A stretch of DNA of 64,000 bases, from NCBI RefSeq assembly GCF_003007785.1, contig NZ_PXOH01000019.1, positions 40,868 to 104,867 on the forward strand, written 5' to 3'. Source of the stretch: Aphanothece hegewaldii CCALA 016 (GTDB lineage: Bacteria > Cyanobacteriota > Cyanobacteriia > Cyanobacteriales > Microcystaceae). Numbering within the stretch: the stretch's first letter is position 1; every line of letters begins with the position of its first letter. Positions 44,027 through 52,934 of the stretch are shown piece after piece. Position numbers and translations under genes: made by a program. Below the pieces are notes generated by a model. The model did no database searches, had not been told where the DNA came from, and saw nothing but the letters and a program-made list of their open reading frames with translations.

Positions 44027-44761
44027 TTATTTTATCTTATAATGTTGACGACAAAAGGCGATGACTTGGGATACTTTACTGGTTTGTTGAGGATAGAATA
44101 TTTTTGGTCTAGCAATGACTAGCAACGGGATATTCAACTCTTTTGCGACTAACCGTTTGATGTCTTCTCCTCCTTCTCTTCCTGATGCTTTGGTGACAAC
44201 GAGTGATATTTTCCACTGTAACCAAAGGGCTTTTTCTAATTCTGGACTAATCGGAGGACGTAAGGCGATAATACGATCAGGACTAAAACCAGCAGCATTC
44301 GCCACTAATAACGAGTTTACAACAGGAAGAATCCTAGTATAAAGGGTTGCTCGATTTTGCCAAGGTTGAAATAATGGTAAAGTTTTGTAACCAATCGTTA
44401 GTAAGACACGTTGTCCGGATAGATAATCACCCTGTAACAGTGTCTCAATGTCTATTTCATTGACTGAGTGATCTTCTATTTTAGGTCGTTCATAACGCAA
44501 ATAAGGTATTTTGTTTTGATTTGCCAAGTCGATCGCTATTCGTGATATTTCTGTAGCATAAGGATGAGACGCATCGACAATAGCTGTTATTTTCTCACTT
44601 TGATCGGGTTTACCAATTTTTACGGTTAATAGGGGAGACTCAGGATACAGGTTTTTCGCGCTTTGGGTGGTTACTGTTACGATGCAAGGAATAGCATGAG
44701 TCGCCATTTCTACGGCTAGAATAGCACTGTCACTCGTTCCCCCAATTAACCAAATACTCAT
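44027..44761 (-). CDS. cobK: Precorrin-6A/cobalt-precorrin-6A reductase
   Basis: 244 residues. N-terminal IWLIGGTSDSAILA nucleotide-binding motif, IVDASHPYATEISRIA, QRVLLTIGYKTLPLF, LYTRILPV and VVTKASGREGGEDIK are the CobK/CbiJ signatures. NADPH-dependent reduction of the corrin ring in cobalamin synthesis. It is divergent from nadA across about 85 bases. Confidence 0.92.
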   Translation of the reverse strand: MSIWLIGGTSDSAILAVEMATHAIPCIVTVTTQSAKNLYPESPLLTVKIGKPDQSEKITAIVDASHPYATEISRIAIDLANQNKIPYLRYERPKIEDHSVNEIDIETLLQGDYLSGQRVLLTIGYKTLPLFQPWQNRATLYTRILPVVNSLLVANAAGFSPDRIIALRPPISPELEKALWLQWKISLVVTKASGREGGEDIKRLVAKELNIPLLVIARPKIFYPQQTSKVSQVIAFCRQHYKIK

Positions 44762-44846
44762 TTCAATACTTAGCCTCGAAAAATTGTTATATTAGATGAA
44801 CTGTTGTGATTATTATGGTAAAAAAAACCATAAAGATTTGTAAACT

Positions 44847-45815
44847 GTGCTAACTACCCTTCTAACCCAAAAAAGTAACTCAGATCATTTAATACCAGAC
44901 GACTTATTTACAGCTATTAATGACTTAAAACGAGATTTAAACGCTGTTGTACTGGCGCATTATTACCAAGACCCTGATATACAAGATATTGCGGATTATA
45001 TTGGCGATTCTCTCGGATTATCTCAACAAGCGGCGATGACAGATGCGGATGTCATTGTCTTTGCGGGTGTTCATTTCATGGCCGAAACAGCTAAAATATT
45101 AAATCCTGATAAATTAGTATTATTGCCCGATTTAAATGCTGGATGTTCTTTAGCCGATAGTTGTCCTCCCCAAGAATTTTCTAAGTTTAAAGCGAAATAT
45201 CCCGATCATCTGGTAATTTCTTATATTAACTGTACGGCCGAGATTAAGGCCATGAGTGATATTATTTGTACCAGTTCCAATGCCGTAAAAATCGTTAATC
45301 AAATTCCTTTAGATCAGCAGATTATTTTTGCACCAGACCGAAATTTAGGACGATATGTCATGGAACAAACGGGACGTAATTTAGTCCTCTGGCAAGGAAG
45401 TTGTATCGTTCATGAAACCTTTTCCGAAAGAAAAATTATTCAGCTAAAAATAGAACATCCAGAAGCCGAAATCATTGCTCATCCCGAATGTGAACCCGCT
45501 ATTTTGCGTCATGCAAGTTATATCGGTTCAACAACAGCATTACTAAACTATTGTCAAAAAAGTTCCAGTCAAGCCTTTATTGTGGCGACGGAACCAGGCA
45601 TCATTCATCAAATGCAAAAAGAAGAACCTCAAAAGATCTTTATTCCCGCACCAGCAATTAATAATTGTGCTTGTAATGAATGTCCTCATATGCGATTAAA
45701 TACTCTAGAAAAATTATATTTAGCGATGAAAAATAAACAACCAGAAATTACCTTACCCGAAGACATTCAACAAAAAGCTTTACGTCCGATTCAAAAAATG
45801 CTCTTAATGTCGTGA
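44847..45815 (+). CDS. nadA: Quinolinate synthase
   Basis: Condenses iminoaspartate and dihydroxyacetone phosphate to quinolinate for NAD synthesis; [4Fe-4S] enzyme. 322 residues: [80 protein letters not shown], and the Cys-rich [20 protein letters not shown]. Start GTG 44847. It is followed by a 462-base gap. Confidence 0.95.
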   Translation: MLTTLLTQKSNSDHLIPDDLFTAINDLKRDLNAVVLAHYYQDPDIQDIADYIGDSLGLSQQAAMTDADVIVFAGVHFMAETAKILNPDKLVLLPDLNAGCSLADSCPPQEFSKFKAKYPDHLVISYINCTAEIKAMSDIICTSSNAVKIVNQIPLDQQIIFAPDRNLGRYVMEQTGRNLVLWQGSCIVHETFSERKIIQLKIEHPEAEIIAHPECEPAILRHASYIGSTTALLNYCQKSSSQAFIVATEPGIIHQMQKEEPQKIFIPAPAINNCACNECPHMRLNTLEKLYLAMKNKQPEITLPEDIQQKALRPIQKMLLMS

Positions 45816-46056
45816 AAAACAATTTATAAAAAAAGCGAAATTAGGAGCTAATTTTTTACAATTCTTAATCATTTTTGGAGTTAATGCTAACACTAACATC
45901 AATTTTTGTATAAAGGTCTAGACTAATCCTGTAAAAATGATAAATTGAATATAGAAGTAATAAAGCTTCTCTGGCAAAGAGAACAGCCAAACCAATAAAA
46001 AGTCAAAAAGAGGTACACCGCGCTGTTTAATTTACCTACCATCTGTCTCGTTAACC

Positions 46057-46190
46057 GAAAACATCACCCAAACCGAAAACAGATTATTCTTCAAACTAGG
46101 TAGATAGGGAGTTAGAATTAATTACAACTCCGTGAAATCTCGCAAAAGGGAAGAAGTCAACTGAAGAGTAGGTCTTGGGTGATGTTGTTT
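46057..46190. ncRNA. Candidate structured RNA with a long closing stem
   Basis: AACATCACCCAA (46060-46071) is perfectly complementary to TTGGGTGATGTT (46175-46186). The stem extends inward by ACC/GGT past one bulged base and outward by AAA/TTT past another. Inside are a nested stem TTCTTC (46087-46092)/GAAGAA (46150-46155) and a terminal hairpin GGAGTT (46108-46113)/AACTCC (46126-46131). The rod-like form with central open regions recalls 6S RNA, but I cannot match conserved bases. It fills most of the 462-base gap 45816-46277, which otherwise holds no gene. Strand is unknown. Confidence 0.4.
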
Positions 46191-46277
46191 AAAGAAAAAA
46201 TTTAGCTCATTTCTTTAGACTTAAACACTACAATAATTAAAGTTGAGTGTTAGATAGTGGAGAGGTGAATTATTGAA

Positions 46278-49200
46278 ATGACGGAAGATAAATTATTTAC
46301 CCAAGAAATTATAGGAATACCATCTCATCCCTATTCAAAGCAGCAATTGATTAGACAAAAAATCTTACTAAGTCTGCTCAATCAAGCTAGAGAATTATTT
46401 GAATTAGAAAACGTTTCGGAATTACTAGATCAACAAGCACAATTACTCGCTCAGAGTGAACAGCGCGAAGAAAAACTACAAGCGGCTTTAAGTGAAGAAT
46501 TAGCAAAACGTAACGATGATTCAAAAAAAGAAGCCGAACGAGAGCGATCGATCTCATTAGTCATTGATAAAATCCGTCAGACCCTCGATATTAATATTAT
46601 ATTCCAAACAGCAGCAACAGAAGTCCAAAAACTTCTTGCCGTTGAACACATTACGATTTATAAATTTCGGGAAGATTACGGCGGGGATTTTATCTTTGAA
46701 TCTGATCCTAAACCCTTTCCTCGTCTGGTGGGGAGAAGTTGGAATGATGATCATTTGATGGAAACCAAAGGTGGAAAACTACGAAAAAATCATCCTTGTG
46801 TCGCCAATGATACAGAAAAAGATGAGCGTTTTTCCATCTGTTACCGTTCAACAATTACCCTTTTTGAGATTCGTTCTTTTGCTGCTGTTCCTCTATTTCT
46901 CGGTGAAACCTTGTGGGGAATACTAGCCGCCTTCCAACATAGTAGCCCGAAAAATTGGCAAACAGACGAAGTAAAATTATTACAAAAAGTCGGCATTCAA
47001 CTGGGAGTCGCCCTACAACAAACCGAATATCTCAAACGAATTCAACAGCAATTTGAACAAGAACGGGCGTTATCACAAGTTATAGATAAAATTCGTCGGA
47101 CATTAGATTTAGAGACAATCTTTCAAACCACCGTTACAGAAGTTCGTCAACTCTTACAAACCGATCGCGCTGCCATTTATCAGTTTATCCCAGAAACCGA
47201 TTGGGTAGAAGGCGAATTCATTTCCGAAGCCGTTTTAGCCCCCTACCACTCTGTCTTATCCGAACGAGTCGCCGATCATTGTTTTGGACAAAATTATGCA
47301 ACTTTTTACCAAAGAGGGCGAATTTGGTCGCTTAGTAACATCGATACTGCTCAAATGAGCGAATGTCACATCGCTATTTTAGCTCGCTTTCAAGTCAAAG
47401 CCAATCTTGTTGCACCTTTGTTAAGTGGCGAAAAACTGTGGGGGTTACTGTGTATACATCAGTGTGAAAGTCCGCGTCATTGGCAAGAATCAGAAATCGA
47501 ATTTGTCAGCAAAATTGCCACTAACTTAGGAGTCGCCTTACAACAAGCGGAATTACTAGCGCAAACTCAAGCGCGATCGCAAGAATTACAACTAGCCCTA
47601 GCACAAGTCGAAGCCCAAAAAGAACAACAAAAAGCTTTAACACAAGTTATTGATAAAATCCGTCATACATTAGACATTGATACAATTTTTAAAACAACGG
47701 CCACAGAAGTACGCCAACTTCTCCAAGCGGATCGAGTTGCTATTTTTTACTTCACTCAAAATGAACGCTACACGGATGGGGTTTTTATTGCCGAAGATGT
47801 CAAAACTGGATTTCACTCGGCTCTTGCGGCAAAAGTCCACGATCATTGTTTTGGGGAAAAACACGCGACTTATTACCAAAAAAATCGCATTTGGGCAGTG
47901 AATGACATTGAAAAAGCGAATTTATCAGACTGTCATCTAGCGACATTAAATCGGTTTCAAGTTAAAGCAAATCTCGTAGCCCCATTACTGATCGGAAAAA
48001 CCTTATGGGGATTACTTTGTATACATCAGTGTGAAAGTCCGCGTCATTGGCAAGAATCAGAAATCGAATTTGTTAGCAAAATTGCCACCAACTTAGGGGT
48101 AGCCCTGCAACAGGCTAAATTACTCGCTCAAACTCGGAAACGCACCGAAGAATTACAAACTGCACTAGGACAAGTAGAAGCTCAAAAACAACATCTTAGC
48201 CATGTAGCCGCCCAAGAAAAAGCATTAGCCAGAGTAATTGAGAGAATACGTCAGACACTCAATGTTGAAGACATTTTTAGCGCAACAACCGAAGAAGTGC
48301 GACAAATTATCAATTGTGATCGGGTTGTTGTTTATCGCTTTTATGAAGACTGGAGCGGTGAATTTCTTTATGAGTCGATGAGTGAAGAATGGCGGCCGTT
48401 AATTTGGTCTCCAGGACTAAAAACCGTTTGGGAAGATACCTATCTTCAGGAAACCCAAGGAGGGCGTTACCGCTATCATGAAATATTTGCGGTTGATGAT
48501 ATTTATCAGATGGGTTTCACTGATTGTCATATCGGAATTTTAGAACATTTTCAAGTCAAAGCTTTTGTGGTTGTACCTGTTTTTGTTGGCGATAAACTTT
48601 GGGGTTTATTAGGAGCTTATCAAAATACCAAAAGTCGGCAATGGAAACAGCGAGAAATTGCGTTATTAGACCAAATTGCCAATCAATTAGGAGTCGGTGT
48701 TTATCAAGCGCAGTTATTAACTCAAACAAAAAAACAATCTCAGGAATTAGAAACAACTTTAGCCGATTTAAACGCAATTGTCGATAATTTAGCAGATGGA
48801 TTACTCGTTATTGATATTTTGGGACGGATTACTCGTTTTAATCCAACTTTACTATCGATGTTCCGCCTAGAACAAGTTAATCTAATTGGAAAACATATCG
48901 CTACGGTTTTTAGTGAAAAACTCGTACAATTGGTAGAACAAAGCGAACGATGTCAACAAAAAGTCGTGACGGCTGAAGTAGACTTAGATCAAGGCAGAGA
49001 AGGACAGGCTTTAGCGACGAGTATTATTAAAGATTCTCAAAATGATGAGGGTTTACAATGTTTGGGATCAGTGATTTTAATTCGAGATGTCACTGTAGAA
49101 AGAGAAATTGATCGGATGAAAACTGAGTTTTTGGCGAATGTTTCTCATGAATTAAGAACACCTCTAACCTCCGTTTTAGGCTTTGCTTCTTTGATTAAAG

Positions 49201-49898
49201 AAAAACTTAGAGATGTGATTATACCTTCAGTCGCAACAGATAATACAAAAGCTCACAAAGCTTTACATAAAGTTGAAACAAATATTGACATTATTGTCTC
49301 AGAAGCAGAACGGCTAACAGATTTGATCAATGACGTTCTCGATATTGCTAAGATGGAGGCAGGCCAAATAGAGTGGGATATTCATCCGACTTCTCCTCTA
49401 GAAATGATTCAACGAGCGATCGCTACTACTGAACCTTTATTTCAAAATCAACAAATCACTTTTATTCAAGAAATTGAACCTAATTTACCAGTGATTTTAG
49501 TTGATGAAAACCGCTTTATTCAAGTTTTACTTAACTTAATTTCTAATGCCGTCAAATTTGCTGATCAAGGCGTTGTAACTTTTCGGGCAAAACTTGAAGG
49601 AAATCAGTTATTGTTCAGTATTAGTGATACAGGCGTTGGTATTCCAGACGAATATAAAGACGTAATTTTTGAACGTTTTAAACAAGGGGGAGATGTTCTA
49701 ACCGATAAACCCAAAGGAACTGGTTTAGGATTACCAATTTGTAAACAAATTATTGAACATCATGGCGGTAAAATTTGGGTTGAAAGTGTTTTAGGACAAG
49801 GTAGCACATTTTTTATTAGTATGCCAGTGATGCCAGAAATGATCAAAATACATGAAGAAATGAAGTCTATTAATCGTTTATTTGAGGATAATTTATGA
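46278..49898 (+). CDS. Hybrid-sensor histidine kinase with four GAF domains, cyanobacteriochrome-like
   Basis: 1206 residues. Order: N-terminal coiled region, GAF1 (about 90-255), GAF2 (about 270-430), GAF3 (about 460-620), GAF4 (about 655-815), PAS (about 830-950), HisKA with H-box His957 (NVSHELRTPLTSV), HATPase_c (NLISNAVKFA, GTGLGLPICKQII). GAF2 has DHCF at 333-336 and CH at 363-364; GAF3 has DHCF at 522-525 and CH at 552-553: the DXCF dual-cysteine pattern. GAF4 has CH at 750-751 and WEDTYLQETQGGRYR, as in red/green types. GAF1 has Cys188-Tyr in place of CH. Likely a bilin-binding multi-colour photoreceptor kinase. It has no receiver domain of its own; one follows as the next gene, overlapping by 4 bases. 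Confidence 0.88.
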   Translation: MTEDKLFTQEIIGIPSHPYSKQQLIRQKILLSLLNQARELFELENVSELLDQQAQLLAQSEQREEKLQAALSEELAKRNDDSKKEAERERSISLVIDKIRQTLDINIIFQTAATEVQKLLAVEHITIYKFREDYGGDFIFESDPKPFPRLVGRSWNDDHLMETKGGKLRKNHPCVANDTEKDERFSICYRSTITLFEIRSFAAVPLFLGETLWGILAAFQHSSPKNWQTDEVKLLQKVGIQLGVALQQTEYLKRIQQQFEQERALSQVIDKIRRTLDLETIFQTTVTEVRQLLQTDRAAIYQFIPETDWVEGEFISEAVLAPYHSVLSERVADHCFGQNYATFYQRGRIWSLSNIDTAQMSECHIAILARFQVKANLVAPLLSGEKLWGLLCIHQCESPRHWQESEIEFVSKIATNLGVALQQAELLAQTQARSQELQLALAQVEAQKEQQKALTQVIDKIRHTLDIDTIFKTTATEVRQLLQADRVAIFYFTQNERYTDGVFIAEDVKTGFHSALAAKVHDHCFGEKHATYYQKNRIWAVNDIEKANLSDCHLATLNRFQVKANLVAPLLIGKTLWGLLCIHQCESPRHWQESEIEFVSKIATNLGVALQQAKLLAQTRKRTEELQTALGQVEAQKQHLSHVAAQEKALARVIERIRQTLNVEDIFSATTEEVRQIINCDRVVVYRFYEDWSGEFLYESMSEEWRPLIWSPGLKTVWEDTYLQETQGGRYRYHEIFAVDDIYQMGFTDCHIGILEHFQVKAFVVVPVFVGDKLWGLLGAYQNTKSRQWKQREIALLDQIANQLGVGVYQAQLLTQTKKQSQELETTLADLNAIVDNLADGLLVIDILGRITRFNPTLLSMFRLEQVNLIGKHIATVFSEKLVQLVEQSERCQQKVVTAEVDLDQGREGQALATSIIKDSQNDEGLQCLGSVILIRDVTVEREIDRMKTEFLANVSHELRTPLTSVLGFASLIKEKLRDVIIPSVATDNTKAHKALHKVETNIDIIVSEAERLTDLINDVLDIAKMEAGQIEWDIHPTSPLEMIQRAIATTEPLFQNQQITFIQEIEPNLPVILVDENRFIQVLLNLISNAVKFADQGVVTFRAKLEGNQLLFSISDTGVGIPDEYKDVIFERFKQGGDVLTDKPKGTGLGLPICKQIIEHHGGKIWVESVLGQGSTFFISMPVMPEMIKIHEEMKSINRLFEDNL

Positions 49899-50299
49899 GT
49901 AAAAAAGTTCTCATTGTTGACGATGAACCAAATATCTTAATTTTGATGGAACAAGCTTTAGAAAAATTAGAAGATGACTATGATGTTACTCTTTTAACGG
50001 CCAAGAATGGACTCGAAGCCTTAGACATTATTAAACAAGAAACCCCCGATTTAGTTTTTCTTGATGTCATGATGCCGAAACTCAGTGGATTAGATGTTTG
50101 CCGCATCATTAAAAATGAATTTCAAATGGATAGTATTTATATCATTATGCTAACTGCAAAAGGTCAAGAATTTGATAAAAAAAATGGAATTGCTGTAGGT
50201 GCGGATTTATATATGACTAAGCCATTTAGACCTAAAGAAGTTTTCGTTAAATCTTTAGAAGTTTTGGGGTTTATTAAAGAAAAGGATGATTCAAATTAA
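49895..50299 (+). CDS. Single-domain response regulator
   Basis: 134 residues, one receiver domain: KKVLIVDDEPNILI with the acidic pair, phospho-acceptor Asp in DLVFLDVMMPKLSG, the Thr/Ser position in IIMLTAKG, and the Lys in YMTKPFRPKE. There is no output domain, so it passes the signal by protein contact. Its ATG overlaps the kinase stop (ATGA), and its own end overlaps the next gene by 14 bases. It is very likely the cognate partner of the GAF kinase. Confidence 0.94.
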   Translation: MSKKVLIVDDEPNILILMEQALEKLEDDYDVTLLTAKNGLEALDIIKQETPDLVFLDVMMPKLSGLDVCRIIKNEFQMDSIYIIMLTAKGQEFDKKNGIAVGADLYMTKPFRPKEVFVKSLEVLGFIKEKDDSN

Positions 50300-51650
50300 T
50301 TTAAAAAAAATCTTATTAAAGCCGAATATTTTAGCCATTCTTGAGCAGTTACAAGAACAGCTAAAGATAGAAATTAGTATTTGTGATACAGAAAATAATT
50401 ATTTATTAGGGCAAGATAATTCTGCTTTTACTTATCAGCGTCCCATTGAGATTGAAGGACAAGTATTATGTTGGCTGCAAAGTATTGATGAAAAAGCCGA
50501 AATTATTAGAAATATTTTAAATTTTACGTTACAACAAGAATTTGAAAAAAAATCTTTAGCAAAAGAAATATTAGAAAAATACGAAGAAATTAACTTATTT
50601 TATGATCTTTCCTCAAAAATATCAACTTGTTTAAAAGTAGAAGAAGTTGTTCAAGTTATTTATAAAGAAGTTAAAAAACTGATTAATGTTGATTATATTT
50701 CAGTTATCTTAGTCAATTCAATAACAGGAGAGTTAGAAACTTTAATTACAGGTCGAGATAAAGTAACGAAGAAAGCGGCTGATAAAAATTATTTAGGAAT
50801 TGCTAATTATGTTTTACAATCGGGAAATCCTGAAATAATTAATGACGTTTTGACTGATCAAAGATATAGTCCAGGTACAACTCAATTCCGTTCTTTAATT
50901 TGTGCGCCTTTAACGATTCAAAATGAAATTATAGGTGTAATTAATATAAGTCATCCTGAAACCATGACTTATACAACATCAGATTTAAAATTAATTGTTT
51001 CCTTAACTTCTCAAATTGCCGCCGCGATTCAAACTGTACAATATTATGAACAATTGAAAGAATATTCTCAAACTTTAGAGCAAAAAGTTGCTGAAAGAAC
51101 ATTAGAATTAGAAAACGCTAAATATGAATTAGAAAAACTAGCAACAATTGATCAACTTACCCAATTAGCTAACCGTCGTAAATTTGATGAGTATTTACTG
51201 TATGAATGGAAACGACTTAAAAGAGAAAAATTACCGATTTCTTTAATCCTTTGTGATGTAGATTATTTTAAATTATATAATGATTGTAATGGGCATCTAC
51301 GAGGTGATGAATGTTTAAGAAAAGTTGCCCAAGTCCTGCAAAATACCATTAGAAGACCAGCCGATTTAGCTGTACGCTATGGGGGTGAAGAATTTGCTAT
51401 TGTTTTATCAAATACCAATGGTGATGGTGCAATTAAAGTCGCACAACGAATACAAATGGCGATCGAAGATCTAAAAATTTTCCATCCTCTATCAACAGTT
51501 AGTCAATATGTGACGATTAGTCAAGGGATTTCTAGCTTATTTCCGACACCGACAAATTACCCTGAAGATTTGATAAAAATGGCGGATTTAGGTCTTTATC
51601 AGGCGAAAAATAGCGGGCGTAATTGCTATATTTTAAATTTATTGAATTAA
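50286..51650 (+). CDS. GAF-GGDEF diguanylate cyclase
   Basis: 454 residues. The N-terminal part (1-90) is degenerate; a GAF domain covers about 105-255 without a CH motif. A coiled linker (EYSQTLEQKVAERTLELENA) leads to a GGDEF domain with the intact active site GGEEF at 366-370. The inhibitory I-site RPAD lies exactly five residues before it. It should make c-di-GMP and be product-inhibited. It is the last gene of the kinase-receiver-cyclase unit and shares 14 bases with the receiver gene. Confidence 0.92.
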   Translation: MIQINLKKILLKPNILAILEQLQEQLKIEISICDTENNYLLGQDNSAFTYQRPIEIEGQVLCWLQSIDEKAEIIRNILNFTLQQEFEKKSLAKEILEKYEEINLFYDLSSKISTCLKVEEVVQVIYKEVKKLINVDYISVILVNSITGELETLITGRDKVTKKAADKNYLGIANYVLQSGNPEIINDVLTDQRYSPGTTQFRSLICAPLTIQNEIIGVINISHPETMTYTTSDLKLIVSLTSQIAAAIQTVQYYEQLKEYSQTLEQKVAERTLELENAKYELEKLATIDQLTQLANRRKFDEYLLYEWKRLKREKLPISLILCDVDYFKLYNDCNGHLRGDECLRKVAQVLQNTIRRPADLAVRYGGEEFAIVLSNTNGDGAIKVAQRIQMAIEDLKIFHPLSTVSQYVTISQGISSLFPTPTNYPEDLIKMADLGLYQAKNSGRNCYILNLLN

Positions 51651-51660
51651 TGATTAAATA

Positions 51661-51679
51661 GGGTTTGGAGACCAAACCC
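51661..51679. terminator. GGGTTTGG palindrome between convergent genes
   Basis: GGGTTTGG (51661-51668), AGA, CCAAACCC (51672-51679), 11 bases after the GGDEF stop and 22 before the end of the next, convergent gene. Third perfect copy of the family in this window. Possible bidirectional terminator. Confidence 0.55.
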
Positions 51680-51700
51680 CACGTCATCAATTATCATGGG

Positions 51701-52027
51701 TTAATTTCCCTGAGTTGAAGGTGTTGTTACTGGTTTATTTCGCATACTTTCTTGTTGTTGACGTTTAAATTTGTCAGCTGCATTTTGCAATTCACTATTT
51801 GTATCTTCTTGAAATTCCGATGAATTCCGACTCCGACGGAAATTGGAGTTATGAATTAAATCCATCGGATTAAAAGAATTGCCAAATGTGCCACCTGTCA
51901 AAGCATCTTGTTCATTGTCTTGATAGCCATTATTCGTGTTAGCGTTGGCTTGAGCTAGACTAGACTCAGTAAAAAATCCTAGACTCATCAACAGGCTTAA
52001 ACTTAACGTGAGAGTGATTTTATTCAT
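51701..52027 (-). CDS. Small secreted hypothetical protein
   Basis: 108 residues. Signal peptide (ITLTLSLSLLMSLGFFTESSLAQA), then a polar, Asn/Gln/Ser-rich, mostly disordered mature part (NANTNNGYQDNEQDALTGGT; FKRQQQESMRNKPVTT). No recognised domain. It lies 17 bases downstream of the ABC permease gene and may be the last gene of that operon. Confidence 0.6.
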   Translation of the reverse strand: MNKITLTLSLSLLMSLGFFTESSLAQANANTNNGYQDNEQDALTGGTFGNSFNPMDLIHNSNFRRSRNSSEFQEDTNSELQNAADKFKRQQQESMRNKPVTTPSTQGN

Positions 52028-52044
52028 AATTTACCTGAAAATAT

Positions 52045-52926
52045 TTAAGCAAAACGACGACGTAATAAAGGTTGAATCGCCAATAAGACCAGTGCATCAA
52101 AAGCTAGTAAAATTAGAAGAACTAACCCAAAGCTAATATCTGCCCAAGGCGTTTCTAATACTATACTATTCAAATTCCAAGAGGAATTAAAATAAATATA
52201 TCGAATGGGTTCGATCGCATAAGTTAAAGGATTAAGACTAGCAATCACCTGTAACCAGTTAGCCATAAATGATAATGGAGCAAGGGCGGTACTTGCAAAT
52301 AATAATGGTAGATTGGTCACAAAAATAACTGCAATCAATTCAATATGTCCGGGTAAAGCAAAAGCTAAACCTAAACTCAACGCCGTCATTCCCAAAACAA
52401 CGAGAAAGACAATTAAACCAATCATAGCTAAACCGAGTGCATTGGGTAAACCTGCTCCCAAAACCGCACTCGCTAAAATAATCACCGCCGTTTGAACAAA
52501 ACTGAGGGCGATAATATAAATAGTAGATGCGGCAACAATAGAATAACGAGAAGACAAAGGAGCGACCAATAAACGGTTTAAAAAGCCAAATTCTCGGTCA
52601 AACATAACGGGTAAACCTGCATTTAAAGCCCCCGAAAAAGCCGTAAATACAATGATTCCTGGTGCAAGAAACTTAGCATAACTAAGATCATTGCCAAATA
52701 AACCTTGTGGGGCATTGTAGAATAAAGCACCAAATAAAATAAGCCACATAAAAGGCTGAATGATACCCGCTATCAAAGTTGAGGGGCGACGTTGTAGTTG
52801 TATAAAAAGACGTTTGGTTAAGGCGAGGGTTTCTTGAATAAATTCGCCAAATTCGTTGGAAGAATCGGTTAATTCAGTAAAAGAAGGATTCGGGGTTAGT
52901 TTAGAAGGTGTTAGGGTTTGACTCAT
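52045..52926 (-). CDS. ABC-2 type permease (DrrB/NodJ-like)
   Basis: 293 residues with six predicted helices: TLIAGIIQPFMWLILFGALF, FLAPGIIVFTAFSGALNAGL, then MFDREFGFLNRLLVAPLSSRYSI (the conserved cytosolic loop), AASTIYIIALSFVQTAVIIL, and SFMANWLQVIASLNPLTYAIEPIR, the ABC-2 signature. Partner of the ATPase 8 bases upstream. Substrate unknown; relatives export lipids, polysaccharides or drugs. Confidence 0.92.
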   Translation of the reverse strand: MSQTLTPSKLTPNPSFTELTDSSNEFGEFIQETLALTKRLFIQLQRRPSTLIAGIIQPFMWLILFGALFYNAPQGLFGNDLSYAKFLAPGIIVFTAFSGALNAGLPVMFDREFGFLNRLLVAPLSSRYSIVAASTIYIIALSFVQTAVIILASAVLGAGLPNALGLAMIGLIVFLVVLGMTALSLGLAFALPGHIELIAVIFVTNLPLLFASTALAPLSFMANWLQVIASLNPLTYAIEPIRYIYFNSSWNLNSIVLETPWADISFGLVLLILLAFDALVLLAIQPLLRRRFA

Positions 52927-52934
52927 ATTTATTC

